A DNA stretch of 64,000 nucleotides from Sipunculus nudus (lineage: Eukaryota > Annelida > Sipuncula > Golfingiida > Sipunculidae): positions 42,034,019 through 42,098,018 of the forward strand of contig CM049306.1 of NCBI GenBank assembly GCA_026874595.1, written 5' to 3'. The position numbers were made by a program, and so were the translations under genes. The notes under the pieces are model-generated. The model was not told where the DNA came from, made no database searches, and saw only the letters and a program-made list of their open reading frames with translations. Positions 33,745-45,948 of the stretch are shown piece after piece (position 1 is the stretch's first letter; every line of letters begins with the position of its first letter).

Positions 33745-33845
33745 AAACAACTTTTCAATCTTCCTACTTACTCGCTTCCACTCATGCTCCTGGTAAATAA
33801 GTGCATGAATGGTAGCAGCCAAGTAGGAAGATTTAAAAGTTGTTT
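33745..33845. repeat. Foldback hairpin with 25-bp arms
   Basis: Arms 33745-33769 and 33821-33845 are reverse complements with one mismatch ('aaacaacttttcaatcttcc...' against '...ggaagatttaaaagttgttt'). The inner sequence is also partly complementary ('actcatgc' and 'gcatgaat'). MITE-like. Confidence 0.8.
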
Positions 33846-33920
33846 AAACCCTACAATTTTAACCGCTCCCGTTCAGAATCAGAAGGATGGCAAGTATGTG
33901 GCAAATTAACTCTTCTACTG

Positions 33921-34025
33921 TTCTCTGTGGTCTAGAGGTCGTGTACAGGACTCAAAGCCGGGAGGTATTGAGTTTGAATCTCAGTGGTGAGATTTTTCAC
34001 TGTTGGTGATTGATCTGCAGAACAA
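33921..34025 (+). mobile_element. SINE head remnant, plus strand
   Basis: The tRNA-like head contains 'ggactcaaagccgggag' (33948-33964), identical to the head of the SINE at 24863-25254 read on its own strand. It is followed by a decayed box B 'gagtttgaatctc' and 'gagatttttcac'. The central body is diverged and no A-tail is clear. Confidence 0.7.
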
Positions 34026-34779
34026 TTAGGTAGACGGATATATTAAGATGTCGTTCAACACCTTTTCATTGCTCGAAAACCTGTTGATCGAGGCATAAAT
34101 TTTATTAAAAAGGGAGCGGTATAGTACGTTATTGTGTTTGAACGCCCAATATGAAAGTGTTTTGCCCAAATTTCATATTCAATCTTTATAAGTTTATATT
34201 GCACTTGTTCTTAAATAAAATATTCTTTTAACACCTCTGTGCTGATGTTTTCTAATCTCATACTGGTGCCAGCTCTCGTTAGTAATTCATCAACCCTTTA
34301 TAGAACAATGATGCTCAGCTTTAAATATAAACTGTAAAAGGTAATGAATCAATAAACTATACTCTTATCCGGCTTATTAAAAAGGACATTTTATTTTGGA
34401 ACCAACAGAAAAGGAGAGAGAAAACTTGATTTTTTTAGGATGAGGAGAGAAAAACTGTAAATATTGGAAAGGAAAGCTGGAGTATTTTACAAAAATGACC
34501 AGGAACTATAAGATAATACTGCAAACCATAACGTTTTTAGATGAAATGCTTCAAATGTTTGGGCGGACTCTTTTGTCAGACTAGACGAAAGTGGTCCTGT
34601 GTGTGTGTGTGTTTTTTTAAACTAACAATTTATATATTGTTCAGGTCTGGGGGCGAAACTTCAGGAACCGATCGGACCAATCGGGGTTTAAAGGCCATCA
34701 GGAAGTTGCATGGCTGTTAAAATTCAGCCATAAACGATTTGATTAATTTAAGATTAATTTAATTTTCTTGATTTTCTTG

Positions 34780-34781
<2 letters not shown>
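34026..34781. other. No gene seen
   Basis: AT-rich sequence including a short (GT)n tract near 34598-34612. Nothing else recognisable. Confidence 0.5.
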
Positions 34782-34842
<61 letters not shown>

Positions 34843-34856
34843 AAGAAGAAGAAGAA
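34782..34856. repeat. (TA)n followed by (AGA)n
   Basis: About 58 bp of TA, then 'agaagaagaagaagaa'. Downstream, 34874-34889 repeats the 16-mer 'ttccttcataattgtt' that also follows the (TA)n array at 20580-20634. Confidence 0.95.
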
Positions 34857-37582
34857 ACATTCAGCTGGTCATATTCCTTCATAATTGTTCGAACGTAGAA
34901 AAGTAAAGACGTTTGTCTTTGTCTGTGCCTGTTGCCGGTTAAGATCTTACCTGCGCCGTGTTCTTTCTCTGGCACGGTTAAGATAGTTCCCGGGATCAGT
35001 TAAAATTATTCTCATATTTTTTCTGTCAGAGTGATGGACCCTGTCTAAAGTAAAACTGACTTCCTTGAAGTCTGCTTACTGCTAAAACAGATTCAGACCT
35101 CGAGGTAGAATATCATTTCGATCAAAGTATCGCCATATACATGTATATGGTATTCGCATGTTTAGTTTCAGAGACGGACGCAGTGTATACCGTCCAACGG
35201 TTAGGCTCCCATATTTGGAAGGATTGTGAAAAATATTAAAGAAGAATGAAAGTTGATAAAAGTGTTCTTTGGAGGTGCATGATGAATTTAAGATATGGGG
35301 CCAAGCTGAAAATATATCATCTTGGCCAAAATCCAAGATGGCGGCCAAGATGGCCGCCAGATAAAAAATGTCAACAACTTGAGTTTTAATGTCCTTAGAA
35401 AACATTGCAAGTAATTTTTTTCTATGTTTTATTGACTGCGAAATTTCGTTTTTGTCCATGTTCAAACCCGCTCCATGTATTCATTAGCTGTTTTAGCAGG
35501 ATTTTTGTAATATACCTAATATACTATTTTTGTAATTAGTCCAGGGGTGCGGCTGCTTATTTAAAAGAACTGTGCAAAAGATGACAGAAGAATGAAACAA
35601 TATCACCATGTGCTCAAGATGTCATAATACAGATCGCATTGAGCCTTGCACTTAAGATAAAAATAACCGACAGTTATTAAGTTAGAAAAACGCTTTAGTC
35701 CTGCCAAATCTAAAAAGTTAATATTCAGGCATAGATAATACACAGTTGCTGTTAATATTACAAAATTTGATGTAATAAACTGTTATTTACGATAATAATA
35801 ATATGCAGTAATACTTTTAGAAATAGTATATTCCGATTAATGTATGTTTACTTGATGAAGTGAGTACATGAAAAACAAATTCCCATGCATACATTCTAAA
35901 CTGGAGAAAAAGGCTGACATAACGAAAAATTCATCTGTGCAAAGGTTGCCAGAGCAGAGAAGCTGAAAGCACCGTCACATTAGAATCATCAATCAACAAA
36001 ATGAAAACTCAAACCGACTTTGTACTGAACTTTGATGTAATCGAGATGATGAAGAAAGAATGCATGTCGGGAACCTAAGGGTTTATTATATTTTTCAACC
36101 TTGTGATGCGAAATAGACTGTCTTCCGCCCTGATCTTCTATTCTCTTAGCATACATCCAGGAAAGATCAGCTAGCTTGAACACTGGCAGCATCGACTCCT
36201 GAAGTCTGATACATGTGGTAAATATTTCTACCAATACATGCATGTACTACATGAGTCTAAAATGAAGTCTTTGTACCGGTTGTACTAGTTGCACCTTTGT
36301 ACCAAATTACCAGTTTCATATAACAAAATAGCATTACAGCAAAGAGCCTTGACATTTTACAGACACATGTGTTGATTCTCTCATACGAGTAAACATTCTG
36401 AAGTCTACATCGACAACACATCACAAACTTAGAAATCTGCAAAAGGTCCTATATTGGTGCTGATTTTGTCAGCAGTTCAAATCCATAGTACAAGGGTAAC
36501 ATACAGCAACATTTTGCACGCCTCTAATTGTGCTGGTTCTGTCTTCATGCCAACATACACTCTGAAAGCTGCAGCATCACCTCATGAAAAAAACGCATAG
36601 AATCTATACAGCAAACAGGTGTGAACTTTTACATATGTTCGTATCCAGACATGTACGCATGTAGTCTGAATAAATTATGAAAACAGCCATGGTGTTCAAA
36701 TACATGTAACTAGCACAGGTATATTAAACTTGTTAACAACTATTTGATATTTCCCAAATTGTACTAAAAACTGAACCAAGGCTGCAGCGTATTATCTCTT
36801 TTCCCAACGTCCCGTGGAAGCTGTTAATTGTGCCAATAAAATCAATGCTTCAGTTCAATTGCCTGTATATTATCAGGTAAAATTTCAAAAGGATATTTTT
36901 CACGAATGATTCGACTGATGATTGGGGTTTTAACTGAACGTGAAACGTTAATGATTTAAGGGGCCTATACCGTTATCTAACGTCTATCCCTTGATAGACT
37001 CTGATCCACCAGTTCAGGCTGTTATTGTGTTTACATCCTAGTAATTATAACATGGGGGGGGGGGGGCAAGCCAAAATAACCCAATACGCAACCAACCACC
37101 TCAGTTAAAATGGATTTTCTGTTTGTCATCATTGAAGCTTGTAACATGTTTTCTAACAGCTTGAAGATAAACAAGCTCATAGATCCGTCACAGAGGTGAT
37201 CTTTCATGAACGGCTTTATCTAAAGTTGTACGCAGTGTAAGCCAGTAACCATCTGCATTCTACAGCACACGTAGGTAAATAGCAGGCTTTAATCAGTATT
37301 GAAGATTTTAATATTTGAGTGTAACAAATGTCGTAAAATGCGTCTTTTATAGGGAAAAGCACCATTGAATAACAATTTTAGCAATTCAAAGTTTATTAAA
37401 TTGAACAAAAGTATAGGAGTTGTACATCATCTTTGTACGATTTCACACATAAAAACCTTAAGAGAGCATTTGCATTCACATTTTACGTGTAACAGTGTCA
37501 ATGTAGACTCATCTGACTTCCATCTACTTTATCGTTTTACGAAACGCTCTCCAAGATGACCCAGAAACGGAGAGAACCAGAC
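34857..37582. other. No gene recognised; contains nested hairpins
   Basis: At 35318-35325/35333-35340 'catcttgg' pairs with 'ccaagatg', and at 35339-35346/35352-35359 'tggcggcc' pairs with 'ggccgcca'. The two are nested head to tail. A 13-base G run lies at 37054-37066. The 127-codon minus-strand frame at 35082-35465 spans the hairpins and resembles no known family. Confidence 0.5.
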
Positions 37583-37622
37583 CAAGAGGCGAGAGAGTGA
37601 GAGAGACAGAGAAAGACAGAGA

Positions 37623-37658
<36 letters not shown>

Positions 37659-37669
37659 CAGAGAAAGAG

Positions 37670-37704
<35 letters not shown>

Positions 37705-37752
37705 CAGAGAGACAGAGAGAGAGACAGAGAGAGAGACAGAGAGAGAGAGAGT
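37583..37752. repeat. (GA)n / (GACAGA)n purine tract
   Basis: About 165 bp of almost pure purine with GACAGA variants, ending about 40 bp before Helitron-like element 2. Frames through it give Arg-Glu/Asp repeats (+) or Ser-Leu repeats (-) and are not genes. Confidence 0.95.
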
Positions 37753-37789
37753 ATTCAGTTGGGACTTGCCCAAATAGCAGGGCAAAATA

Positions 37790-39516
37790 TCATTTTTATG
37801 CCCCCGCCACAAAGTGGCCGGGGCATATAGTTTTACCCATGTCCGTCCTTCCGTCCTTCCGTCATTCCGAAATCAAACAGTTGTACGGACTTTTTTTCGC
37901 AATGGCTGCAGATATTGGTCTGATTTTTGGTGTGTGGGCAGATATAGACCAGTTACAGATCGAGTTCGCGTTTCATCCCGGTTGACCTACTTTTGACCGT
38001 TTTACGGCTCCTAAACTTAAAAAAAATTCATGAAAAAGAGAAATATTCATGACAGATACACATGTACGGACTTTTTTTCGCAATGCCTGCAGATATTGGC
38101 CTGATTTTTGGTGTGTGGGCAGATATAGACCAGTTACAGATCGAGTTCGCGTTTCGTCCTGGTTGACCTACTTTTGACCGTTTTACGGCTCCTAAACTTA
38201 GAAAATTTCATGAAAAAGAGAAATAGTCATGACAGATACACATGTACGGACTTTTTTTCGCAATGCCTGCAGATATTAGCCTGATTTTTGGTGTTCGAGC
38301 AGATATAGACCAGTTACAGATGGAGTTCGCGTTTCGTCCTGGTTGACCTACTTTTGACCGTTTTACGGCTCCTGAACATAGAAAATTTCATTAAAAATAT
38401 GAAATTTCATGACAAATACACATGTACGGACTTTTTTTCGCAGTGCCTGCAGATATTGGCCTGATTTTTGGTGTGAAGACAGATATAGACCAGTTACAGA
38501 TCGAGTTCGCGTTTCATCCCGGTTGACCTACTTTTGACCGTTTTACGGCTCCTAAACTTAGAAAATTTCATGAAAAATAGAAATATTCATGACAGATACA
38601 CATGTACGGACTTTTTTTCGCAATGCCTGCAGATATTAGCCTGATTTTTAGTGTGTGAGCAGATATAGACCAGTTACAGATCGAGTTCGCGTTTCGTTCT
38701 GGTTGACCTACTTTTGACCGTTTTACGGCTCCTGAACATAGAAAATTTCATGTAAAATATATATTTTCATGACAAATACACATGTACGGACTTTTTTTCG
38801 CAGTGCCTGCAGATATTGGCCTGATTTTTGGTGTGTGGACAGATATAGACTAGTTACAGATGGAGTTCGCGTTTCGTCCGAGTTGACCTATTTTTGAACG
38901 TTTGACGGTGCTCTAACATAGAAAATTTCATAAAAAGGTGCACATGTATGGACTTTTTTTCGCAGTGCCTGCAGATACAGGCCTGATTTTTGGTGTGTAG
39001 GCAGATAATGACCAGTTACAGATCGAGTTCTTGTTTTGTCTCAGTTGACCTACTTTTGACCATTTGATTGCTCCTGAACATACAAAGTTTCATGAAAAAT
39101 ATAAATTTTCATAAGAAATGCATATGTACTGACTTTTTTTCCTCAATGCCTGCAGATACCACCCTGATTTTTTTGTGTGGGCAGATAATGACAGTTACAG
39201 ATCGAGTTTGCGTTTCATCCCGGTTGACCTACTTTTCATTGTTTACGGCTCCTAAACATAGAAAATTTCATGAAAGACAGAAATTTTTATGGAAAAATGC
39301 ACATGTATGGACTTTTTTTCACAATGCCTGCATATACTGGCATGATTTTTGGTGTGTTGCTTGATAATGACCCGTTACAGATCGAGTTTGCATTTTGCCC
39401 TTGTTGACCTACTTTTGACCATACGACACCTCCTGAACTTAAAAAAATTTCCAAATTTTACAAATGTTTCTAATTTGCCCAAGGCGGGGGCATTCGTGTC
39501 GTTCCGACACATCTAG
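37790..39516 (+). mobile_element. Helitron-like (HINE-type) element 2 with about 180-bp array
   Basis: Seen: 5' TC at 37790 after A; a 14-bp hairpin with one mismatch and loop AAA (37797-37810 with 37814-37827); a nine-unit array; 'gcgggggcat' at 39484-39493, reverse complement of 'atgcccccgc' at 37798-37807; a 3' hairpin (39496-39501 'gtgtcg' with 39505-39510 'cgacac'); and CTAG at 39513-39516 followed by T. Ends and target (A before, T after) fit the Helitron rule. The GC hairpin 'gccac-aaa-gtggc' and the flanking 'cccatgtccgtcc' resemble a widespread molluscan repeat as I recall it. There is no protein, so movement would need Rep/helicase supplied elsewhere. Confidence 0.75.
37881..39475. 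repeat. Tandem array, nine units of about 180 bp
   Basis: Units start near '(c)atgtacggactttttttcgc' at about 37880, 38061, 38241, 38421, 38601, 38781, 38943, 39121 and 39302. Spacing is exactly 180 for four intervals, 181 for two, and 162 and 178 for the others. Other unit landmarks are 'gaccagttacagatcgagtt' and 'gttgacctacttttgacc'. The last three units are the most diverged. Confidence 0.95.
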
Positions 39517-40810
39517 TTTGTTCATTTATTGTATGAAAATAACATTTTTTGCTGTTGTGGTGCCACATGAGGACACAGTCACCAGCCCCCTTACACCCAA
39601 ACCCTCCCCCAAACACACACACAAACATTAGCGTTCTAATTGCCACCAATCCACCTACAATGTAAAATGAAATAATTAACTGGTTCTCCTCATATGGAGT
39701 TTGAGGTAGTCACAGTAAACCAAATCAGGACTGACACCCCACCCCCCTCGGTCTGTGTGTGTAGGTCTGTCTGTTCTGAGTGGTTGTGTGTAAATAATTT
39801 CTAATGTGCATGTATGCCATGGGGAGAATCCAGTTCGAGGGAAAGTTAACATTTCATCCAGGCCGCAGTATAAATGGAAATTTTCAGTATGAATTTGAAA
39901 AAAAGAGAAATTTCACTTTAACACATTAACACATATATGCAATGTAACATTTTTCAATTCATAGTCAATATGAAAAGGAAACTTCTATAAAATCAATTGT
40001 TTCGAACACATCGAACCCTCGCCGGCATGATCGTCACCCTGTACGTCTACACACCTGTCTTGGTTCCACAACCCCATCCCAGGTCAACTCCAGCACAAAG
40101 CCACCCTCTAATACCGATCATTAGATGTATTATAATGAAAACCCTGTCACAATGGGTATCGTTGATTTAAAACAAATAACGGCGATTCAGATTACCTCCA
40201 CATTTTAAAGGATTGTTTCTTATTTATTTTTCTAACCCTCCACCAAATTTCAACAAAATATGTTTGAAACTTTTTTCGTTAATTTGCTGAAAGGCGAACC
40301 GACCTTTAAGTAATACCTTTCTGCATCTGGCGGATGAATAATTATGTTGTCTGCATAAGTTATTATTTTTTCTCAGAGGGGTACATGAACTGCAAGAATA
40401 TACCTGTAGGCCTAATTAAGGCAACATATCAGCTTATATTTCCTGTCATATTAAGTTTCTTACCGGTTCCCTATTTCTCGGAAGTAATTAATCACTTGTC
40501 TAGGCGCACACCGAGTTGTCTAATCCCCGTGACGCCGGAGGATGATCTCAAATCAGATACAATCTACTTTAAAGGGATCTATACACATAGCAGGCATGTT
40601 GAATGTACAAGCATTATGAGTATTCTGCTTAAAATATTATGATATCTGCCTATATTTCGTTTTTTTTTCCTGCACACGGAGGCAAATAAGCTAGGATCGG
40701 GCGCGATCAGTGACGCGAACAAATAACATACATCGCACGCGACCTAATGGCCGTACTGCACAAGTTCACAAATAAAGACATTTTTAATTAATTATCACAT
40801 TTTTGCTAGA
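39517..40810. other. No gene recognised
   Basis: Intergenic sequence with a CA-rich stretch near 39590-39630. A 102-codon + frame at 40334-40642 is unrecognisable, and nothing at its ends suggests an exon. Confidence 0.5.
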
Positions 40811-41038
40811 CGGAATTTGGAAGGCAAGATTGACTTGTATTAAAAACAGATATGGAAAAATAATAGATAAAAAGGTTTCCTGCAGGAAACGTAGCATTAT
40901 GGAGTCAGCTCCGATGCCACGAAACATGGAATTTATGAACCGGGATATGAAACATGATCTGCAGATGGGTTCTCGCAGGTGGTTCATTTCTGTATCGTAT
41001 AACCGTTTACGTAATGAAAGAATAAGATACCTCCCAGG
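40811..41038 (+). CDS. Weak candidate internal exon
   Basis: An open segment of about 76 codons lies between an acceptor-like 'ttttgctag' and a donor-like 'cccag/gtaaat'. The peptide is rich in Arg, Lys and Met ('MPRNMEFMNRDMKHDLQ', 'SVSYNRLRNERIRYLPG') and matches no family I recognise. The acceptor has only a weak pyrimidine tract, no partner exon was found, and the opposite strand is also open over much of the length. It may be a chance frame. Confidence 0.2.
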
Positions 41039-41947
41039 TAAATGAAAATTTCACCAGTGAAACGTTTTTGTTATAAATGTTTAGATTCAATATTTAGTCA
41101 GCCTCCATGGTGAAGTGATATAGTATTTCATCATATCCCGTTTCTCTTTCTGATATAGTCATATAACTGAAGGCCTCCTATTCATCTTTCTTTCCTGTAG
41201 AATTATTGTGATTTCTGGCTTATTCTGTTTACAGATTTAATGGACGGTAGGTTATTACTGTTAAGAAATGTTAATATAAATGCGAGTATGTTAATCCACA
41301 AGAAGCTGTTAGCAAACACGGTACTTGTGCCAATGTTGTCAAACAGAATATCCATGTAACCTATAAAGTGGTTGGTTGCATATTTGTTGAAAAGTTCACT
41401 AGGTGCATGACTTTGGTTCGACTGACTTGCCGCCAAAAGTAAAAACGAAGGATTAAATGAAATTTTGACGGCCATTTAACAAAAGGTTTGACGCACATTT
41501 GACGGTAACCAGTGATGATTATTCATTTTTTTTTTTGTTTCAGGGGGAGGGTACCTTAAAAATAATACCTTAAATAATGAGAGCATATTCAAAAATGCGA
41601 TGTCGAATTCGATACCGGCAGCGTGCCGATGTAATTCTTATGTAAAAGAATCCCTGCTTTATTTGCAGCCTAAGATTCATACAATGACAGACAATGAAGT
41701 ACATTTTTTTTTTATTTTTAAGAAACACACAACAGTTATGATCACGATGCGTGCATAGACCATGGTTAAACGGTCAGTCATTTTGCAGTTTTTGAGAACG
41801 AATGATTTGCTTGCCGCTAATGTTAAGATCTTAACATGCCGGATCGCCAGCTTTAATCAATTCTCAGAGGCTACTCTCTCCCAGAAAGTTACTTTGCTTT
41901 ACTTTTTTTATAGATTTAACCAACAACTCTATTTCTTAAAAAGAAAA
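41039..41947. other. No gene recognised
   Basis: AT-rich sequence. The frame starting at 41762 runs through the hairpin at 41948-41991 and is discussed under rejected items. Confidence 0.5.
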
Positions 41948-41991
41948 TTACGCGAATGGAAATCCGTTCGCGCCAGTTTCCATTTGCGTAA
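41948..41991. repeat. Hairpin with 15-bp arms
   Basis: 'ttacgcgaatggaaa' (41948-41962) and 'tttccatttgcgtaa' (41977-41991) pair with one mismatch around a 14-nt loop. It may be a small palindromic insertion. Confidence 0.8.
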
Positions 41992-44882
41992 CCTCCATGC
42001 ACCTAGCTTGAACGATCGTCCGCGCAAATTCTGCATGCCTGCTGTCTGAGTACATTTATTCTATGAATTGTTTAACTGGATACATACATAAACCCTCAGC
42101 AGCGTACAGCGGTATACAGCTAATTAAGCTAATTAATTGATTTGATATGTGAGATATATGACCTCTGGAATCCAAACATCTAATCAGACTCTGTCCCAGT
42201 TAAGGAACAGCAGCCAAATACATCTTATTATATAAAATATCCTCATTTACTTCTTATAACAAAATTGGCACAATACCAGAAAATTAATAAAAGACGAAAC
42301 GTTTATAGTGTATCATCAAATAATGTGGACTGAACATAATTTTAACGCTGAAAAGGCCAATTAGTACTAAGGGTCACACACTTATTGAAATGTTGTGAAT
42401 AGCTTTTAAAAAATATCCATGGTAAATTTTAAGATTCAAATTTATATTTAGACATTGCAAATGCGACAAACCGTTCTACCAGTACTGGACTAACGCTACG
42501 TAAAACGATTTTCACGTCCGCTCAAATAAACCTTCTTTCAATATCCCCCGATTAGTTTAGATTTAATTACAAACCCTATTCCGTCGTCTGGACTACCACT
42601 GGCATACAAATGGACGCTTTTGACATTGATTTCAAACTATTGAGAAAAGACTCCGATCTCCTGTGTGTTCCCTTGTCTCATTTATTTAACCATTGCTCAA
42701 TCAGCCTGCAAGAGAGTCAGCCAGAATTTCTCACACACACAAAGGACATTTTCCAAAAATTATGGAATTAAGTATAGACATATATTTCTGCGTTCACACA
42801 GAACCTATGTGAACGTGACAGCGTCTGATTACAAAATATCTATGTTTCTTTGTTAATTACTGTTCAGTCTTCACATTTACATAAATAAATTACAGAACTT
42901 TAGTTAATTAATTTTATTTTTTCATCAATTAAGCCCTGATAGATCAGATGTGTCCCTGCATGAGAAGCCATCTTTAACAAGGCTGGTCATGGTTTAAGAG
43001 GGTTTACATGACATCATCCAATCAACAGCTGTCAACAAAGGCTTCTTGTGCATGTGACCAATGGCCTTGACCGCCATGAGTATGGCTGATGTGTTGTAAA
43101 ATGGAGACTGATTTTTTTTTTAATAATTATGTTTCTTGAATAACATGTAATTAAGTATTTACTTCCGTTGTTCATCGAAACATTTATATGTCTTAACAGT
43201 TTATAATTTAACATGCAGTTGACCAAGTGTGTTCAGCTGTAAACGGAAAATGTGCAGTCGTAATTCTAGATTGTAAAATCAGTTTTATTCTCGTCACAGA
43301 CTGAAGGCCCACTCTTATGCCGTTAGTTAAATGACTAAATTTTATCAGTCACACATGTCAAGGATATATTATATCATCAATAATATTCGAATTAAGAAAA
43401 TAAGCTGTATATAACAACACAACATTAGTCGGATAAGGATCAAACTAACAATAAAGAGGCCTGTCTGAGATGCATGGTGCCTTTGCCATCAACTATTTTA
43501 TAGTTGGGCCACACATGCGTCATTTGTTTCCTGCTGGGAACGTCTGATTAAAAGTTTGTGTAGTTCTAATATTCCTTAAAATATACCCTGCGTCTTTATC
43601 CAAAATACAGAAAAAAATGGTGGTGCAAACCTGCCTCTGGTGTCTCTTGCAAAAGGGTCAACATGCTGTCCAGGATTCGGGTTGAAACCATTAACACTGC
43701 TATTTTTACTCGTGTTTTAAGTGAGCCATGACATCTTGATATGCGATATATTAATAATTTCTACAGTTCCTATTGCAAACCCTGTAAACATTTATTTTAT
43801 TCTTTGAGACAGCCTTCATTGTCTAGACATCGTATCCATTTAGTCATGATTTACATTAGCCAAGGGACAGGACTAGAGCCACCTAGGACATCTCGTGTAT
43901 ATCCAAAAGAATATTATCAATTCTTCGGTTTCAGCGACGCTTCAAGCAGCTCCCGGTATGGTTTTGCTGTCTAGGAGAGTCAAAAAGGACGTCCAACAAC
44001 TGAACTATTAAATTTAAAATAACAAAAGGCCAATAAAAGGTTGGTATCTCAAGCACTTTCTTTGCCCATTTTGACCGCCACGCCTACCCCATCAAACATT
44101 ATTATCTTGATATCAAACAGATATTTTCCGAATTTGAACTCCAGCTGTTTATACATTTCTTTCATGAAATTCAAATTACAACATTTTGATGACATTGCGT
44201 GTTTCATTTTGCCCTTTTATCCGTTTAGAAAAGCAATGACGTAATTATTTCGTTGAACACTGATCATATATGATTATTTTTTAGAAAATGTATTAAAAAT
44301 GGGATATTTGCCCTCCTGGATCGATTTCTGAAAAAAGGTGTTCTGGCCAAATGTATACTGTTTAGGTGTACAGTGTTTATCTTTTTGAAAAAAAGGATAG
44401 GGATCCTAGCGAACTAAATTCGTGATTGATTGCCTAACAGGTGAATCTTTTGACATTTTCTGTCTCTGCTGAACCGCAGTTAGGTACAGACTCATTTTAA
44501 AATTTCTTCCTCCAAAAGAATTCTACAATCTGAACTTAAGCACATTACGATACCTGGATATAACCATCTTATACGGTATGTTAAATATATACACTAACTA
44601 AGTTAAATGTATATATATTGGGATTCGATTAATGGAATGAAGCGATCCTATAACTATTGTGTTGAAATCAAATGGCATTCACTGCGCACCTGTTTTGTCA
44701 CACTGGCTGTTGTTTTTTTAATGATAATTGTCTCTTGCATAAATCCTTCACATTTACTGAGCTCGAAGAGTGACAATGGGGCTTTCTTGTAGCTGAACGT
44801 CTTAGCGTCTTTAAAAAGATTCTTCCTCTCTCTTGTACCACAACATGGTTGCTCGATCATAATTTTAAGGATGCAAGTCAGC

Positions 44883-44886
<4 letters not shown>
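41992..44886. other. No gene recognised; AT-rich intergenic
   Basis: A segment near 43003-43040 matches the inverted segment near 9349-9393 ('catgacatcatccaatca'), a shared dispersed-repeat end. Otherwise nothing is seen. Confidence 0.5.

Positions 44887-44972
<86 letters not shown>
44887..44972. repeat. (TA)n microsatellite, longest in the window
   Basis: About 86 bp of uninterrupted TA. Confidence 0.95.
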
Positions 44973-44975
<3 letters not shown>

Positions 44976-45885
44976 GCATCTTTTAAAGGGCGTGAATTTT
45001 AATGAATATATTTTATGATATAAACAAAACATATTTGATATGGGCCGCGGTTCATCACATTTTATTCTAATATTGTTTGGGAAAAAATCTAAAAAAAATA
45101 GATGTTTGCAGAAATTTGGTTAGAGCACAATTTTGTAACGAATCTTGTATTAAATGTTGCTAAAGAAACATCCATGTAAACGTTCCTGTCTGAGCACTCT
45201 ATGTTAAGACCGACATGCGCCTGGTCAGTTGAAGGTCTCTTGTGCACCTGAGCCTTTCAATCATACACGTCGTAAACGTCTGGTTTATGATACCAGATAG
45301 CGTAAAACAGATGATTCCCTTTTTAGTGAATATTGCCTTTCCGGAGATGTTTTCACCAGCTTGAAGTAGAGGATAACCATGAGACGCTACGCCGGCAGTT
45401 GCTAATGATAACCTCCTACTTAACCATTGACTGCAACTTACATATTCCACTTTTTGTTTAAATATTGAAAGTTTTTCTTTCGCTTGTGTTAATGACTTCC
45501 GCCTGCAAGAAATCACGATCTCCTACCACTATCTCCTAGCTTGGCAACAACGAACCGATGGGAATCATGGCTTTTGTAATATATCTCCCCTCTGATGCTA
45601 GATATTTTTGTGTGAGAATTTGGTATGTGAAAGCTAGTTGCAGAAATTGACGTAAACATAATTATACAAATGTAGAGAAATCAAATTTTATCAGACATTT
45701 TTACTACGTATAGTTTTGTGCAACATGTTCTCGCGTTAATTCATACTTTACATTAACTAAAATATATACATTTCAATCAGACATGTCTGGAAAAATTTGG
45801 AAAAATTTCTATATATTTGTTTAGTTATAAAGCTCTGACGTCATACCATAGAGCACTATAGCAGTTGTTTATTGCAAAAACCAGT
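44973..45885. other. No gene recognised
   Basis: A 105-codon minus frame at 45199-45516 contains no recognisable motif. No repeats seen. Confidence 0.45.
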
Positions 45886-45886
45886 A

Positions 45887-45946
<60 letters not shown>
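45886..45946. repeat. (TA)n microsatellite
   Basis: About 60 bp of TA with one TT interruption at the left. Confidence 0.95.

Positions 45947-45948
<2 letters not shown>

Noticed and set aside
37597-37830. Arg-Glu/Asp repeat protein frame
   Set aside because: Translation of a (GA)n microsatellite.
41762-42049. 95-codon + frame with a good ATG context
   Set aside because: Runs through a perfect-type hairpin (41948-41991), and the peptide shows no recognisable family, so chance is the simpler explanation.
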